Positions 23,101 through 28,710 of a stretch of DNA of 64,000 nucleotides are shown one piece after another. The translations under genes and the position numbers were made by a program. A model generated the notes under the pieces. The model saw only the letters and a list, made by a program, of their open reading frames with translations, was not told where the DNA came from and ran no database searches. Numbering within the stretch: the stretch's first letter is position 1; each line of letters starts with the position of its first letter. This stretch comes from Clytia hemisphaerica (taxonomy: Eukaryota; Cnidaria; Hydrozoa; Leptothecata; Clytiidae): NCBI GenBank assembly GCA_902728285.1, contig CACVBU010000178.1:1612001-1676000 (forward strand), given 5' to 3'.

Positions 23101-23384
23101 AAAAAAGACTACACAGAAAGAAGTATACTGCCTCTCAAGCCTGTACACACAGATTCAAATAAAATTGAAAGCCGTAAAAATTATTATTTTCAGCAGAGGA
23201 CAGAGTTTATGATTTCAGAAAGAGGAATTTAAAAGAATATGTACAATTTTTTCTTACAGCTAGGTTCGTGATATTTCTTCTTATAAGGTACTCCAATGTA
23301 TTTTTTAGCAATTGTTACAAATTTTGATCTCAGAACCAATTTCTCTTCTTCAGTACGATAAGTATTGCTTGAAGAACCCTCCAT
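2108..23384 (-). CDS. TTLL10: TTLL10-like tubulin-ligase-family enzyme with N-terminal NlpC/P60-like domain (13 exons, 3' end not found)
   Basis: Exons, 5' to 3' on the minus strand: 23384-23258, 23018-22903, 22353-22266, 21871-21784, 21485-21384, 20931-20711, 9182-8939, 7998-7886, 6778-6682, 5870-5776, 5360-5219, 4661-4490, 2248-2108. All have GT/AG ends, and overhangs match at every junction (1746 nt, 582 codons). The ATG at 23384 has an in-frame stop seven codons upstream. Residues 21-170 resemble an NlpC/P60 or related papain-like fold: LDCCALV (C54), GDLVFISGTYY, HNMVHVEIWLG (H120). Residues 205-247 are Thr- then Asp/Glu-rich. Residues 315-582 are a TTL-type ATP-grasp ligase: FFIGGKNG, FLKWTEVK, IWICKPSGRNQGKGIFLV, PLLINGFKFDIRVY, HLTNQ, DWVFNEF. 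These blocks match the TTLL10 (polyglycylase) branch best. The closing ATP-grasp exons (WLLExN motif) are not seen before the fibrinogen gene. Intron 6 (20710-9183) holds the antisense retrovirus-like element. Confidence 0.87.
2998..3205. repeat. Palindromic MITE
   Basis: Ends TTAAAGGGACATAAAAGTAG and CTACTTTATGTCCCTTTAA are inverted copies, with a 170-base AT-rich centre. It lies in the last visible intron of the TTLL10-like gene. Confidence 0.65.
3278..3302. repeat. AAGGAT microsatellite
   Basis: Four direct copies of a six-base unit (AAGGAT) in an intron of the TTLL10-like gene. Confidence 0.9.
3352..3792. mobile_element. MITE with CGCGAAAGTTTC termini
   Basis: The inverted ends read TACTTTAAGGGCAGAAAC and GTTTCTGCCCTTAAAGTA, a TA-flanked foldback of 441 bp rich in TTTCGCG words. 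It is non-coding; the frame crossing it on the minus strand is an artefact. It lies in an intron of the TTLL10-like gene. Confidence 0.75.
4087..4440. repeat. Compound palindrome (two hairpins inside one foldback)
   Basis: Outer ends CCTTTTCGACCGTAGCCGCC and GGCGGCTACGGTCGAAAAGG pair. Inside, 4105-4150 pairs with 4215-4275 (AATAGACGATATCGGCTT) around GAGAATTGCCCACA, and 4285-4315 (GTCCGTTTTACCA) pairs with 4384-4408. It lies immediately 3' of a TTLL10 exon boundary, inside the intron. Confidence 0.75.
5420..5640 (-). mobile_element. SINE family 1 fragment, tRNA head missing
   Basis: Diverged copy of the 1500-1700 tail, sharing CTCAGTCTGCA, the GGTAGGACGCCA block and CCTTTCCCTGGA in the same order. 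No box A or B is recognisable. Confidence 0.5.
5983..6244. mobile_element. MITE with TACACCCCTGT termini
   Basis: TA-flanked element with ends CACCCCTGTC and GACACAGGGGTG. A related copy is at 21077-21289. The interior repeats blocks of the type 'AATGGGGAT..AAATTC'. It lies in a TTLL10 intron, itself inside AATTCGAA-type sequence. Confidence 0.65.
6481..6658. mobile_element. MITE with TACAGTTGACTCTCTCTAA termini
   Basis: Left end TACAGTTGACTCTCTCTAAC and right end TTAGAGAGAGTTAACTGTA are inverted copies. The interior is full of TTCGAATTA words. Fragments of the same kind are near 5910-5980, 49165-49700 and 54410-54500. Confidence 0.65.
8245..8428. repeat. 11-bp minisatellite CCGTAGTCAAA
   Basis: About sixteen head-to-tail copies of CCGTAGTCAAA with a CCAA variant and two AAGGATGTAGT interruptions. 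There are no spacers, so it is not a CRISPR-type array. It lies in the 7999-8938 intron of the TTLL10-like gene. Confidence 0.92.
8706..8885 (+). mobile_element. tRNA-derived SINE, family 2
   Basis: The head is tRNA-like with box A GATGGCCAAGTGGTCAGCGCC and box B GCTTCGAATCCCC. The body (CATAGATAGCCGAGCC, GTCTAAAAGTCCTAGATT, CTGGGCTATC) recurs at 21955-22115. It lies in a TTLL10 intron. Confidence 0.75.
9261..9918. mobile_element. Non-coding DNA transposon copy (GGACCTACC...CCGGAAAAA family)
   Basis: It begins near GGATCTACCTGATGATGAAA and ends at AATTTATAGGACCTCCAG. The interior has repeated GCCGGAAAAA, GGCATTGCC and a run of CGGA units (9845-9888). A longer, inverted copy is at 55165-57202. 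Reading frames crossing it share no animal domain and are treated as chance. It lies in intron 6 of the TTLL10-like gene, next to the retrovirus-like insertion. Confidence 0.65.
10099..10709 (+). repeat. 5' LTR
   Basis: Starts TGTAATAG and ends CCTGTTACA, so the TGTAA/TTACA ends are inverted. It contains a tandem 73-base duplication (10248-10320 and 10321-10394) followed by a third partial start at 10395, and a TATA-like TATAAATAG at 10435-10443. The 81-codon frame in it starts at TTG, has no ATG, and is not called as a gene. Confidence 0.95.
10435..10443 (+). promoter_or_regulatory. LTR TATA-like box
   Basis: TATAAATAG lies in the middle of the LTR downstream of the 73-base repeats, a likely core promoter of the element. 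The same word is at 20313-20321 in the 3' LTR. Confidence 0.55.
10711..10728 (+). other. Primer binding site
   Basis: TTGGCGCCCGACTC begins one or two bases after the LTR. TGGCGCCCGA is complementary to a tRNA 3' end of the ...CGGGCGCCA type, as in lysine tRNAs. The rest (CTCAGATAC) differs from the common lysine sites, so the exact tRNA is not assigned. Confidence 0.75.
10984..11406 (+). CDS. Upstream accessory ORF of the retrovirus-like element
   Basis: 140 codons from the first ATG (10984); an eight-codon extension upstream would need GTG. The protein is Lys/Glu-rich with likely coiled-coil heptads (about residues 5-75) and ends in a strongly hydrophobic stretch (ALLFINLIILLLL) followed by HNNKK, suggesting a C-terminal membrane anchor. 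I recognise no family. It lies between the primer binding site and the main frame, 202 bases before the polyprotein ATG and in another frame. It could be a separate protein, or exons spliced to env. Its stop-free length and position support coding, weakly. Confidence 0.5.
   Translation: MRVAGEERRKEIAKLRIIKSKESIIKVKHRLSSIKVALLNEHIDCLLKISNLKQEYESLLGEDISNTSHWYQDALETRKTEVKRGIILLKDTIEINGVIWYHQNTKHNNIIECLKQNIVKNKALLFINLIILLLLHNNKK
11609..18883 (+). CDS. gag-pol-env: Gag-Pol-chromodomain-Env single-frame polyprotein
   Basis: 2424 codons from ATG 11609 (the TTG three bases earlier is ignored). Gag: residues 1-340, ending in a zinc knuckle CYRCNRPNHIARDC (324-337). Protease: LIDTGAS (DTG 505-507). 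Reverse transcriptase: YIDD 949-952. RNase H: FVDASG (D1098). Integrase: zinc site H1309, H1317, C1347, C1350; catalytic D1380, D1440, E1476 with 35 residues between the last two; GPY motif 1616-1618. Chromodomain: about 1679-1735 (MEYLVRWHDD, STWEE). Env: from about 1740, with a hydrophobic signal-like stretch (1752-1762), many cysteines, NCT and NNT sequons, a Gly/Ala-rich membrane-proximal region, one transmembrane segment (about 2328-2345) and a basic tail. All catalytic residues are present. There is no gag-pol frameshift and no ATG close to the env start. Confidence 0.93.
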   Translation: MIENCTCFGPNTRSKSGNNNKCPVHRYLGAPTTEELFLEDLKNRSTSTKKGTSMTTEQTYRTLQDFTLQLAENTQRHETRFEKFLTEMEKRNTNKGNDENRGASLKPPKNFKGTDETHVTDFFNQYERYVKFNNLGDKQRLLAFPSCLDGPALQYYESLSDEIKKDFDQVEQSFKGRFDPERMRVFRTTKLHARKMQHTESLQDYTLAVTNEARRLGLSVRETMQIFIQGLPPSLKEYVLLQNPATMQEAQEAAESKSFALKTIHDSQVHEVNAFIPQLKELLLEQKLDRQEEINGMKADINAFQNKQMKNQYFQRQPKPQQVCYRCNRPNHIARDCFARLPIRRNGAGQMGGQRNYNQGNYNQKQGPSQYTNGKSQQIGYNQGSQRYPHPGYARSSHMSQSHNKKMEHEDTQRKPAHPPYDPFKSWDKRVRFGQKDEVNMVKTNRRLQIDKRNWRHPSIPDQDPPLCNIQSPLMENKDVQGTGPSPLMYLYGKIFGRRCKMLIDTGASISCINEEFWKEVKPFGYPITLTPHQDVATFSGDSIPVKGESTVPLELGEYLIDQKLIIIPCTHDVILGRNFMKMTKAVIDIGSDDITLFDHYTLPMVCTMNTNNQRKLDWDDARNESGFGFEGSDLIKVKLQTTTIIKPKRSVKAGVFLSRSAPVGESLYLHQLDGKDYEVIAPTVTEYKHEMMDVIIYNPTNKDVRIPCETIVAFMDPIRDITDMFQPQTPKICTIAPKMWEPIEFDFTKSNVSENQKQQLQTFLRKYRKAFAAINEELGSTSIVAHHINVNSNTTPIRQQPYPTSHTNRQIIQEHIDDMLKRNIITPSVSSWSSPILIVKKVGKADRFCVDYRKLNAVTEKDSYPLPRIQDTLDALHGAVFFSTLDLRSGFRQIELDEESKPLTAFTAHAGLFQFNVLPFGLANSPSCFQRLMESVLRGLTWKKCLIYIDDIIVFSKSFKSHLEDLAEVFDRLLAANVRLKPSKCAFAKSSVEYLGHVVSKEGVAPDERKTELIRIFPTPKTPKQIKQFLGLAGYYRRFVENFSRIASPMTKLLRKDEKFVWDEDCEEAFQELKKRLQNPPILAYPDFGKPFELFVDASGTAVGMVLAQYQNNMERVIAYGGRTLNKAERNYSVTEQECLGLIEGIKTFQQYLHGRRFTVHTDHSSLKWLLNLKHPKGRLARWVMKIQQYNFDIKHRPGRIHSNADVISRHPLLVNALTEEMRNASSISDLQANDEQLRYLIHYLVFEEIHENDENPETTISKSGNYIIDEDGLLYHIYVPESGRKTNTFLQLVVPDTLKTEILHLAHNDKLSGGHFGVQKTFDKVHSKFYWTSLLKDCKQWIRECDKCSTQKPLMGSKKAPLMHLPEVGRPFQRIAVDCCGPFPLTKRGNKHILVAIDHFTRWPEAWALPNTETGTLARTLVDELICRHGAPEMMLSDRGTNFISKLMLEVCRLINTKKLNTSSYHPATNGKCERLNGVIVKRLSMYVDKNQQDWDLHLPGVLLSIRTTPSSSTQETPFFLVYGRQPRLPGDVALLPDKEVPKDQQQYKEELVKTLTLAHQMAKDTASKQNARMEFYYNKNAAPKTFNVGDMVLISKLKRDVGLSPKLGPKYMGPYLIKEKFSDVLYKLTDMNGRDMKSPIHVNRMKKYYKDQDAVADSSGSSDESSDEAESDSENDTYIKRKDEIIKHRRRKGQMEYLVRWHDDKKDSTWEEKNSLDQELLDRYIRGNRPSINNINTQVSYKSNYINGTTIILLLLLNWITRNEAIRLGPVFDCSRVKPAGIYRFPDIKNCTVPKDYPTQGIQTFKAEVLHESPKYTPVQVYHCSKFRATLTCAEEFFGGKKKYRKTNILTTDAAECRKAWAQKSFEDFRLKPVDGSSVWELDVSEKYNCKWMAKKTAIFVHYRIVQYKAYIVGGQKDLHQAITKSRCKYSKTSCVPEEDPRSVLFWEVPKPLDDKVFHSKGIHTVKMMGDMILVRELKIGGTIIMKRTGTFLLDNGYMIQKKAASKSTLDTILEYTKNMRKYIPNNEHWSLVEAHLAALYQTERLNLIYTWNTICKTEQRIQKLEQWVLSTFPDSSTNYLSQIGNSYEISGDAIGINQCFAISSYTIAWNRMHNNTCYHHFPVYIPYSRKLFFLNLPSRSLLHKSHKIDCSNRPAGTYIIDKTNKAYVIGPTGKMVPAKLSYMINKKPFNQNDLIEGFDSSLYEPRPPKLDQFSVLQVVSLTSQTITDLHQAIQTESDSNFMTGLGMALGRTIEAIGDSSSKIVKSLGTAIKDGLNGVGDLDKAVVGSIANASSIILPAAGKALEGAGKGAGGFFNSIFGGILRTVVICLLVLAVAYILFTKPELRKRILLLCNRAKNDVPEKNVAINDNGLDARQLELSKTKYHNTNLSRPQQGEKNIRILYPDVLNSKKPTSPYTAVD
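16835..18883 (+). other. env: Env glycoprotein region of the polyprotein (candidate class III-like fusion protein)
   Basis: This portion continues in frame from the chromodomain with no methionine between residue 1698 and about residue 1880. It has a short hydrophobic leader, paired cysteines through the ectodomain, N-glycosylation sequons, then a long amphipathic stretch rich in Gly, Ala and Ile before the membrane anchor. No obvious RxxR cleavage site plus fusion peptide is seen, unlike the baculovirus-F-type Env of insect errantiviruses. The layout resembles class III-like glycoproteins (rhabdovirus, chuvirus or herpesvirus gB type). That placement is inference from layout only. Confidence 0.6.
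19223..19507 (+). CDS. 3' accessory ORF of the retrovirus-like element
   Basis: 94 codons from a true ATG, between env and the 3' LTR. The protein is Gln/Leu-rich (LTQLYAQHLATRYGG) with no recognised domain, signal or membrane segment. It begins 340 bases after the env stop. A second frame (19471-19740) overlaps its end but starts at TTG. It could be a small regulatory protein from a spliced RNA, or chance. Confidence 0.4.
   Translation: MAGRPIRQQHEEQYNIFPEGHTLQDGLNLLEGNLARPQTMGDQTLLTYNNMHLAMQVQLLTQLYAQHLATRYGGDRWDYVVKGWKEYPSQELRQ
19964..19974 (+). other. Polypurine tract
   Basis: AAGAGGGATGG lies two bases before the 3' LTR start and would prime plus-strand synthesis. It is short and contains one T. 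Confidence 0.6.
19977..20587 (+). repeat. 3' LTR
   Basis: Same length as the 5' LTR and identical to it on reading, including the 73-base internal duplication (20126-20198, 20199-20272) and TATAAATAG (20313). The CTAC duplication follows directly. Confidence 0.95.
21077..21289. mobile_element. MITE with TACACCCCTGT termini, second copy
   Basis: Left end TACACCCCTGTCTGTGTCA and right end CTGTGAGACAGG correspond to the element at 5983-6244 in inverted orientation. It lies in the intron between TTLL10 exons 5 and 6. Confidence 0.55.
21955..22115 (+). mobile_element. SINE family 2, copy lacking box B
   Basis: Matches 8706-8885: GATGGCCCAGTGGTCTAAGG, CAGCGCCTCAA, CATAGATAGCCGAGCC, GTCTAAAAGTCCTAGATT. 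The box-B segment is missing, so this copy is probably not transcribed. Confidence 0.65.
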
Positions 23385-24264
23385 TGTGTGAAATAGCTCC
23401 TTCTAAAACAATAATGATGAGTTTAATTTTCTGATGCAAAAGACTGATTTTCACAGAATGTCAAAGTTTGATGATTATTTCTAATTAAGTAAAGATAAAA
23501 AATACTGCACAGGACTGTAGGACTTCTTAGATTCATCATTAGCATAAGACAACGACATTGGTTCCTTGGTTTTGTTTGTTTGTTTTACTGTTACATGGAA
23601 AGAATTTAGTTTATAAATGGTGATGTCAAGGACCTTTTCATCATCCTTGACTTTTAAAGTATCAAGTATCAAATAAAGTCAACCAACGAGACGGGTTTTG
23701 ACTAGACGTGCGGGGAGGAGAGCTCTATTTTGACTTGAGAAAGTAACTGCTAAGCTGCTGTTATTAGTTATAAACAACTAAAAACTTACCGTGCATATTC
23801 AAAAAAAAGAAAGAGTCATTTAGAGATAATAAAATTTGTCGAAAAACATTAAACAAGATAACTGATTTTCAAGCCAATCAACAACAAATCTGCAGGCAGC
23901 AAACACTGTGTAAAATTGTGTGTGTGGACCCTGTCTCTTTAGGGATATTTGGAGTGTTTCTTATTTTGCTAGCAACTTGCAAATTGAGGTTAAGTCTGGG
24001 TCGCTTTGCAACCCTAATACAATACAAGTTTTTTATCACCCAAGCCAATTTATATGACTTAGCCTGCAAGTAGAGCACTGATTTTCTCCTTTTAAGTGAT
24101 TGGTCGTAGTCTGGTAAGTCGGTGTCGGGAACTGGGCACTAGTACCGCTCGCTTTAAAAGTTTTTTATTCAAGAAGATCGCTTCAAACAAAAATCACCTT
24201 TCGGATTCTACTTGTTCTTTCCTAGAATTCTTTTTCCACGGTACGGAAAATAGCTCAAGGCAGA

Positions 24265-24465
24265 TACCGTCAACTGCTCTAACTTGGGACGATTGGTCGA
24301 TATCTGGCCTGTATTTTCACTTACTGTTAAATCTCTTTATCATACTTTCTGTCATAACATGACACGATAACTTTCACTGATAGCGCGCCCTTTTTACCTT
24401 TTTTTCAAAATGACTGGATGCTGATTGGAGAATTAGAGAACGACTGCCGCCTAACTGCCTATCTT
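24265..24465 (+). mobile_element. Fragment of the CCGTCAACTGCTCTAAC transposon family
   Basis: CCGTCAACTGCTCTAACTTGG, ATCTGGCCTGTATTTTC and ACTTACTGTTAAATCTC match the left end of the 41770-43652 element, then jump to its right part (GATAACTTTCACTGATAGC). It looks like an internally deleted copy. Confidence 0.6.
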
Positions 24466-24960
24466 CTGATTAACTAATAACGATTGTGTATCTTGCCGCG
24501 CGTGTGACGTCAAACGCTCCATTGTTTTGCCTACTAATTTGGTCTTGTTTGCTCCAGACATTCGCGTGTGTTCCAATACAGATTTTTTTCATATTTCGAT
24601 TTTAAAGCCTACTTTTTTAATACGCCTTTCATTAATTCTTAACTTCATGGCGATGTTTATTTTCAAGGAACCCACCAGAGAGATCATTTGAAATTTTGGT
24701 CAATGGTGCAAATCTTCATGAAGAAAAAGTTTTTTTAGTTTTGGCAGATCACATTGAAGCAAATGGCTGTAAAAATTTTGGTCGAAATGTCTGCTCTCCT
24801 ATTTAGCAAACCTAAATCTCCTGATTTGGATACTACTTTCCTAATTAGCTGAGAGGTATCCTAATCTGCAATAATCCTTAACTGAACTGCTGGACTAAAG
24901 GTGTCCGACTAGTGGGACATGTGGGATGGATGCTTTAGCTACACAGATCAGCTGACTAGC

Positions 24961-27306
24961 AGTATAGACTTATACTTGTATATCAAGATTACGGGATTTT
25001 GAGTACGGGCCGATTTTACTTTCGTTTTGAGTGGTTTCATTTTCGATTTCAAGCAAATATCTTAGCAACGGGGTGCTCGCCCATAGTTATACAGGGGTTT
25101 GTACAAAAAAACTAAACATAGAAAATTTTTCCAAATCCCCCATTTTGATAAATGTAATGAAAAATGAAATTTTTCCATGTTTCACTTTTTTGCACTTATT
25201 CTTCAAAATGAAAATATTTAAGATTTTAAGTTCTTCTTTTATTCAATGATTTTTTTTGACACTTTGTTGACAATCTAACTCTTGCATCAAATTCCCGCTT
25301 TCTTCAGTAAATTGAAGATGAGAAAAACCTAAGCCACGGATCACGGATTGAAACAAATATATGAAGGGTGGGATTTTACAGCCGCCTGTCATGCAAGGCA
25401 CTGAGAGGCCAAGGGTACCAAAAAGAAGGGCCGTTTGAATTGTGGCAACCTCATTGGTGGAAATTTGATAAACAGCTGCAAAGGAGCGCTGGGAAGCAAT
25501 CAGTAGAAGAGACCACTTTCGTTTTTGTTGCAGATTTCAATATAAACTTCTCTCAGGGATTACTTGTCGATGTACATGTATACATGTCTTGTGTCAACTT
25601 GTCAGCATTGTATTGATGTAAAGGGAAAGATAAAACAGGTAAGACTAGCTTAGTTTCTAATCCTGATATAGCTAGAGCAACCGAAATTTTTTTATTCAAA
25701 TTTTTCACTTACTTTTTACTTTTTTGAAAATCCTTTTTCGACCAACGGTTAGACAACTTTTAACATGCTCTTCGTGTTTGTTTTGATTTGTTATTTGAGG
25801 CAATCTTCTTAGAATAAAAAACTTTCGAAGCGAGCGGTACTAGTGCCCAATTCCCAACCGACGTACCAGTCTGCGACCAATTGCTTAAAAGAGAAAATCA
25901 GTGCTCTACTTGCAGGTTAGGTCATATAAATTGATAAGGATGATAAAGAAACTCATAAACTTTCCCGTATTAAATTTCTTTACACTTGTTCTTTTGTTTT
26001 ATAATAAGCTCACATTTCTCTTCAGCATGTTTTTTCAGAATTTTTCTTCAAGTTGCCATTTTTTTCTAAAGTTTGGTTTTGTTTTGTTCTGAAAGTGGCG
26101 GTCTATGGAGAGTCTTCATTCAATAAAAACGCGGGAATTTTTTATGTCTATCCGGAGATTCAATATACCGGTTTCCTTTGTTATTTCAAACCGAAGCTAG
26201 AAACTTTGCATTGGAGCTGCCAAGTTGAAGACCGCGGACATGCCCCTTGAATGTTTTGATCGCAATGTAAGGTCTTCTTTTTTCTCTCCGCATCTGGAAT
26301 GTCAGCCTAAACTTAAACTCCCATATCAGGATTAGAAACTAGGCTAGTCTTACCTCTTATCTTTCCCTTTACGAAAATACAATGATGACAAGTTGACACA
26401 ACAATTTGACAAGTAATCCCTGTAAGAGAACTTTATATCGAAATCTTCAACAAAAACGAAAGTGGTTTCTTCTACTGATTGCTTCCCCTGGCGCTCCTTC
26501 GCAGTTGTTTAGCAAATTTCCACCAATGAGATTGCCGCATTTCACACGGCCCTTTATTTTGGCACCCCGTGGCCTCTCAGTGCCTTGCAACACAGGCGGC
26601 TGTAAAATCCCACCCTTCATACATTTGTTTCAATTTGTGATCCGTAGCTTAGGTTTTTTCTCATCTTAAATTTACTGAAGAAGGCGGGAATTTGATGCGA
26701 GAGTTAGTTTGTCGACAAAGTGCCGTAGAATAAAAGAAGAAATTAAAATCTTAAATATTTTTATTTTGAAGAATAGGTGCAAGAAAGTGAACTATAGAAA
26801 AGTTTCATTTTTAATTGCATTAATCAAAATGGGGGATCTGGAAAATTTTCTATGTTTAGTTTTTTGCACAAACCTCTGTAAGGCGGTCATCAAAAAATTG
26901 TTCTATTCGCGTCACCCGCCCGCATCAAATTTTCCGATGATTTTCCGGTGCGGAGATGCGGAAAAAAATCTGGGAAAAGCAATTTGTTCTTTTAAAGTAT
27001 AGCTTTTTTCTCAATTGCTCTGACAACCATCGAAAATTGTTTTGCTCGCGTTACCACCCCGCCCCTGAGTTACTGGCGTGATTAAAAAAACCCGGGAATG
27101 TTTTTGACCGCCCGTCCACCCGCATGCATTTTTAACACCCGTTGCGACGCGAACAGAGCATTTTTTCGATGACCGCCTAACTATGGGCGAGCACCCCATT
27201 GCTAAAATGTTGGCTTGGAATCGAAAATGAAACCACTCAAAACGAAAGTAAAATCAACCCGTACTCGAAATCCCGTAATCTTGATATACAAGTTTAAGTC
27301 TATACT
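24961..27306. repeat. Long inverted repeat (foldback) with 0.7-1.0 kb arms
   Basis: The left arm 24961-25670 and right arm 26323-27306 are inverted copies. Anchors: outer AGTATAGACTTATACTTG / AAGTTTAAGTCTATACT, middle ACTAAACATAGAAAATTTT / its complement near 26850, inner TTTCTAATCCTGATA / TATCAGGATTAGAAA. The loop (25671-26322) carries an inverted copy of 24075-24160 (GAGCACTGATTTTCTC, GCACTAGTACCGCTCG). No gene is visible in 23385-28470. Confidence 0.8.
26881..27177. mobile_element. MITE inside the right arm of the foldback
   Basis: Ends AGGCGGTCATCAAAAAATTG and ATTTTTTCGATGACCGCC are inverted, flanked by TA on both sides. The left arm at 25080-25100 shows the site without the element (CCATAGTTATACAGG), a natural empty-site control. 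Confidence 0.8.
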
Positions 27307-28471
27307 GAATGTTTTGATCGCAAAGTAGAGTCTTCTTTTTCTTACTTTTGATTTTGTTGGTTGCAGACAGGACGTCTAATTTCGAAACTGATTGCATCAA
27401 CTTCTTTATCAATAATATTTCAGACAAAGGAAACTGTATCCAGCTGAATTTTACAGAAATGCTTTCTAGCATACTCATCGTTTTGGACAGTATTTTTTGG
27501 AGTGGGAGTTGAAGCGTTTTTTCTTACAAAACTTTTTTGTCCACAGTAGCCTGGTAGCCATTGCATTGTTTATTTTTTTCGAAAAAACCGGGTTTTTCGT
27601 GTGCTTCCGTGCAAAGTTGGATCTTTCGGATTCTACTTGTTCTTTTCTAGAACTTTTTTTACACAGTACGGGAAATAGGTCAAGCACATAAACTACCTAT
27701 AACTACATAAGAAATTCTTCAGAGGCTTGTTTTTGTATGACTTTTTCTGGGTTCAAAGACGTTCGGTCGCCAACTAGACCGGTCGCCAACTGGGCAGGGG
27801 ACTATCTATCGTCTATAGGGCCATTCCAGAATTTGTGTGTAACAGGGGGGCGGACGACACAGGATTTCAGAGGGCAAACGTTTTCATCAAAATTTGAAAT
27901 TTCCAAAGCGAAAGAAGAAAATGTATGAATTTCCAAGGCAATTGAATTAAATTTCCAATGCATTTTGCAAAAATACATGGATTTTTATTGAAATTTCTGA
28001 CCACCACTGGAAAAGAAAAATTATTTCTGAGGCTAGAAAAAATGCACGTCGTCCGACGGGGGTAGCATAACAAAAATTTTCTGGAATGGCCAGGAGTTTT
28101 CGAACTTGAAAGCCTCATAGGGTTGTTTTTCGTTTAGGATTTTTTAAATGTAAATAGTTCATAAAAAAGAAAGACATCAAAATTGAAAATCAAATCAAAT
28201 CAGTTTAAAAGCTTGTAACTTAGACTGACTAAGAACAAAAAGTATTTTCCTTACTTTTCTCTTTTTCTTGAATTTTTCAAAATTCCTTTGTAATGATTGT
28301 TTGCTATCACAAGGATTTTCTTTTCCCAGAGAAATGAACATTTCAGACAATATCTGCCTGTAAAAGGCAAACTTGCATGACTATGGTTTTTTTACCAACA
28401 TACAGCGATGCAGATTTCCCATCAATTTTGACTTTCACTTTCGAAAAAATCCGCCATATTTGTTTTGATTC

Positions 28472-28622
28472 TGACGTCATGATAAGCCTACATTTATTCG
28501 AAAGTCTATAGGCTAGTCAACGACTTTTAATCGCGAATTCTGATTGGCTTATTTTTAGCCACAAAAATCTGATTGGTCAAATTTTTGCTGGAGGAAATTC
28601 AAACTCAAATTCAAAACATTGG
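28472..28622 (+). promoter_or_regulatory. CDCA3 promoter: CRE, three CCAAT boxes and CHR-like sites
   Basis: Upstream of the CDCA3 ATG are TGACGTCA (28472-28479), inverted CCAAT boxes ATTGG at 28543, 28572 and 28618, and TTCAAA (reverse of the CHR core TTTGAA) at 28598-28603 and 28610-28615. In vertebrates, two or three NF-Y boxes about 30 bases apart followed by a CHR are the pattern of G2/M genes controlled by MuvB complexes. The spacing here is 29 and 46 bases. Confidence 0.5.
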
Positions 28623-28710
28623 ACCAAAAGTTTGTATTATCGCGGCAGTATAGTGACCAGCAGGACCAGGTGGATTTCTTGCATTTTGTAACTTGTTTAT
28701 GATAATCAGA

